Below, in pieces: positions 62,625 to 64,000 of a DNA stretch of 64,000 nt (positions within the stretch are counted from its first letter, which is position 1; every line of letters starts with the position of its first letter). Position numbers and translations under genes: made by a program. The DNA comes from Episyrphus balteatus (Eukaryota > Arthropoda > Insecta > Diptera > Syrphidae), in contig NC_079137.1 in NCBI RefSeq assembly GCF_945859705.1, positions 29,569,322-29,633,321 of the forward strand. The letters are read 5' to 3'. The notes under the pieces were generated by a model, which was not told the DNA's origin, made no database searches, and saw only the letters and a list, made by a program, of their open reading frames with translations.

Positions 62625-63090
62625 TTATTAGTGCGTAACATAAGAACCGCATTAAGATCGCGTAACATAAGAACCGCGGACCCGAAAAAAAAATTAATTA
62701 AAAAAGCCGAGCAGCTTATTAGTGCGTAACATAAGAACCGCATTAAGATCGCGTTACATAAGAACCGCGGACCCGAAAAAAAAAAAAAAAAAAAATTAAT
62801 TAAAAAAGCCGAGCAGATTTCTAAGTGCGTTACATAAGAACCGCATTAAGATCGCGTAACATAAGAACCGCGCGCCCGGAAAAAAAATTAATTAAAAATT
62901 TAAAACACAATAGCTTAAGAAAGCCGAGCAGATTTCTAAGTGCGTTACATAAGAACCGCATTAAGTACATTGCGTAACGAACCGCGTACCGGCAAAAAAG
63001 TAAAAGCTTAACACAACCGAACAAGTGAAAGTTCGAATTAATTTAAAAAAAAACTTTCAATCTAGTGCGTAAAACATAAGAACCGCACCA
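62616..63090 (+). repeat. Tandem repeats in the leader of the second element
   Basis: Units begin ccgagcag at 62616, 62707, 62809 and 62924, about 90-115 bases apart. Each holds two gcgtaacataagaaccgc motifs, then usually a cccgaaaaa and ttaattaaa tail. A further partial motif lies near 63064-63087. Length differs mostly in the A runs. The position matches the region in gypsy where an insulator lies, but I see no clear match to its known binding site. Confidence 0.9.
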
Positions 63091-63536
63091 TAAAGTGTAG
63101 TGTAGTGCGAAAAGCACAGTGTACCTATACAAAAAACTTTGTTGCATTCAAACCGTGGGACTACCCAGAAGAAACCGCACCCTAGTAGCTGACGCAAAAA
63201 GGAGAAAACCGGAACCCCAATGATGCAAATTATGCTGTAAGAACAACACAATTGAAGAATAAAAACAATATTCAAAATTACTTATTTAAAAAAATTATTA
63301 TCATAAATATTATACCTATATAAATTTCGATAGAAAAAATTATTAAATACCTTTATTTTTATAAAATTATTATTATTATTTGACTACTATATTTATACAA
63401 TTGAATTCCAAGAAAAAGTTAATCTCATAAAAATCTTAATATAAAAATACTGTAAAAACAAAAAAATTTTCCAAAAAATCCTAACCAATTATACAAAAAA
63501 TCCAATCCCACCCATTTTTTATCGTTCCTTTCCAAA

Positions 63537-64000
63537 ATGCCTGTCACACTGGAAGAATTATCTGAGCAAATAAAACAGCTGGTTGGTGCTGTAAATCAGA
63601 ACATTGAACAAATTAAATTGGTGAACAATCGTGTACACCAGCTCGAAAGTAGGATTACACCTCCTCAAAATCCTTCCAATACTACCACTTCACCAATTCC
63701 CAAAACTGAACAGGACCTTCAAGATATAAGAAAATTACCTGACTGCGTAAGAGACCTTCAAATTTTTGATGGCAATGCAGTACAGTACGTTTCTTGGATC
63801 CACAATGTGGAGTCCATACTAAACGATTACCAAATCGTTAAGAATAAACCTATCTACAGGGCAATATTACAACATATTAGGCAAAAAGTAAGAGGCCCGG
63901 CCGATGCCGCCCTCATATCTTATAACATATTTGACGAAGATTGGCAGACAATTAAAAAATGTCTGTCACTGCACTACGCTGACAAACGTGATTCTAGAAC
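63537..64000 (+). CDS. gag: Gag of the second gypsy-group element, N-terminal part
   Basis: The frame opens with ATG at 63537 and runs without a stop to the window end (about 154 codons). The N-terminus has a heptad-like stretch rich in Leu, Gln and Glu, probably a coiled coil (residues 5-45). Then comes a Pro/Thr-rich linker and the start of the capsid region with LQIFDGNAVQYVSWIHNVE and VRGPADAAL. The last motif is also in the gag at 38186, supporting the same group, though most residues differ. It is intact as far as can be seen. Completeness cannot be judged. Confidence 0.9.
   Translation, partial: MPVTLEELSEQIKQLVGAVNQNIEQIKLVNNRVHQLESRITPPQNPSNTTTSPIPKTEQDLQDIRKLPDCVRDLQIFDGNAVQYVSWIHNVESILNDYQIVKNKPIYRAILQHIRQKVRGPADAALISYNIFDEDWQTIKKCLSLHYADKRDSR

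Larger units (their letters stand above)
62209..64000 (+). mobile_element. Second gypsy-group LTR retrotransposon, 5' part only
   Basis: A 5' LTR, primer-binding site, about 930-base leader and the start of gag are present. The rest lies beyond the window. The LTR starts AGTTAACACGA like the element at 37648, and both use a TGGCGCC primer site, but the interior sequences differ, so it is a separate family of the same group. Confidence 0.9.

Overview
This window looks like AT-rich, repeat-laden non-coding DNA from an insect, most likely a fly. The grounds are two gypsy-group LTR elements whose LTRs begin AGTTAAC, one with an env ORF (an errantivirus, typical of Diptera), plus Tc1/mariner, hAT and PIF/Harbinger-type DNA elements, degraded LINEs, and many ACATACATATG and CAG/CAA microsatellites. 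The species cannot be named from sequence alone. I found no convincing host protein-coding gene, rRNA or intact tRNA. The long gene-free stretches could be intergenic or very large introns.

Layout. 1-5.3 kb: AT-rich DNA with no recognised gene. 5.33-5.95 kb: 625-bp terminal-inverted-repeat (TIR) element with TAA target-site duplication (TSD). 7.96-9.0 kb: 3' part of a CR1/Jockey-like LINE (minus strand) abutting about 560 bp of periodic A-tract DNA. 11.2-17.8 kb: LINE remnants, the last interrupted by two MITEs, one of which carries a tRNA-like pol III promoter. 19.9-20.7 kb: internally deleted mariner, then a 218-bp foldback MITE. 20.7-28.6 kb: mostly featureless, with a 17-C tract. 28.7-36.5 kb: LINE fragment, diverged dispersed repeats, a degenerate tandem array at 33.2-33.9 kb and a 1-kb element bounded by inverted repeats. 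37.65-43.74 kb: errantivirus with apparently identical 317-bp LTRs, TATA TSD, intact gag, a pol that lacks the integrase catalytic core, and env. 44.2 kb: Tc1 N-terminal fragment. 47.4-49.4 kb: Tc1 element with doubled terminal repeats (IR/DR) and a 400-bp internal tandem duplication. 52.6-52.8 kb: perfect 82-bp-arm palindrome. 52.9-61.2 kb: SINE-like sequences, a pogo-like remnant, a hAT MITE with perfect 8-bp TSD and another hairpin. 62.2 kb to the end: 5' LTR, tandemly repeated leader and gag start of a second gypsy-group element that runs off the window.

How the parts work together. In the errantivirus, gag forms particles, pol supplies protease, reverse transcriptase and RNase H, and env is probably made from a spliced RNA. 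The missing integrase core means that, if the deletion preceded insertion, integration was done in trans. The other elements are dead or non-autonomous passengers. All calls were made by eye; no search or folding was run.
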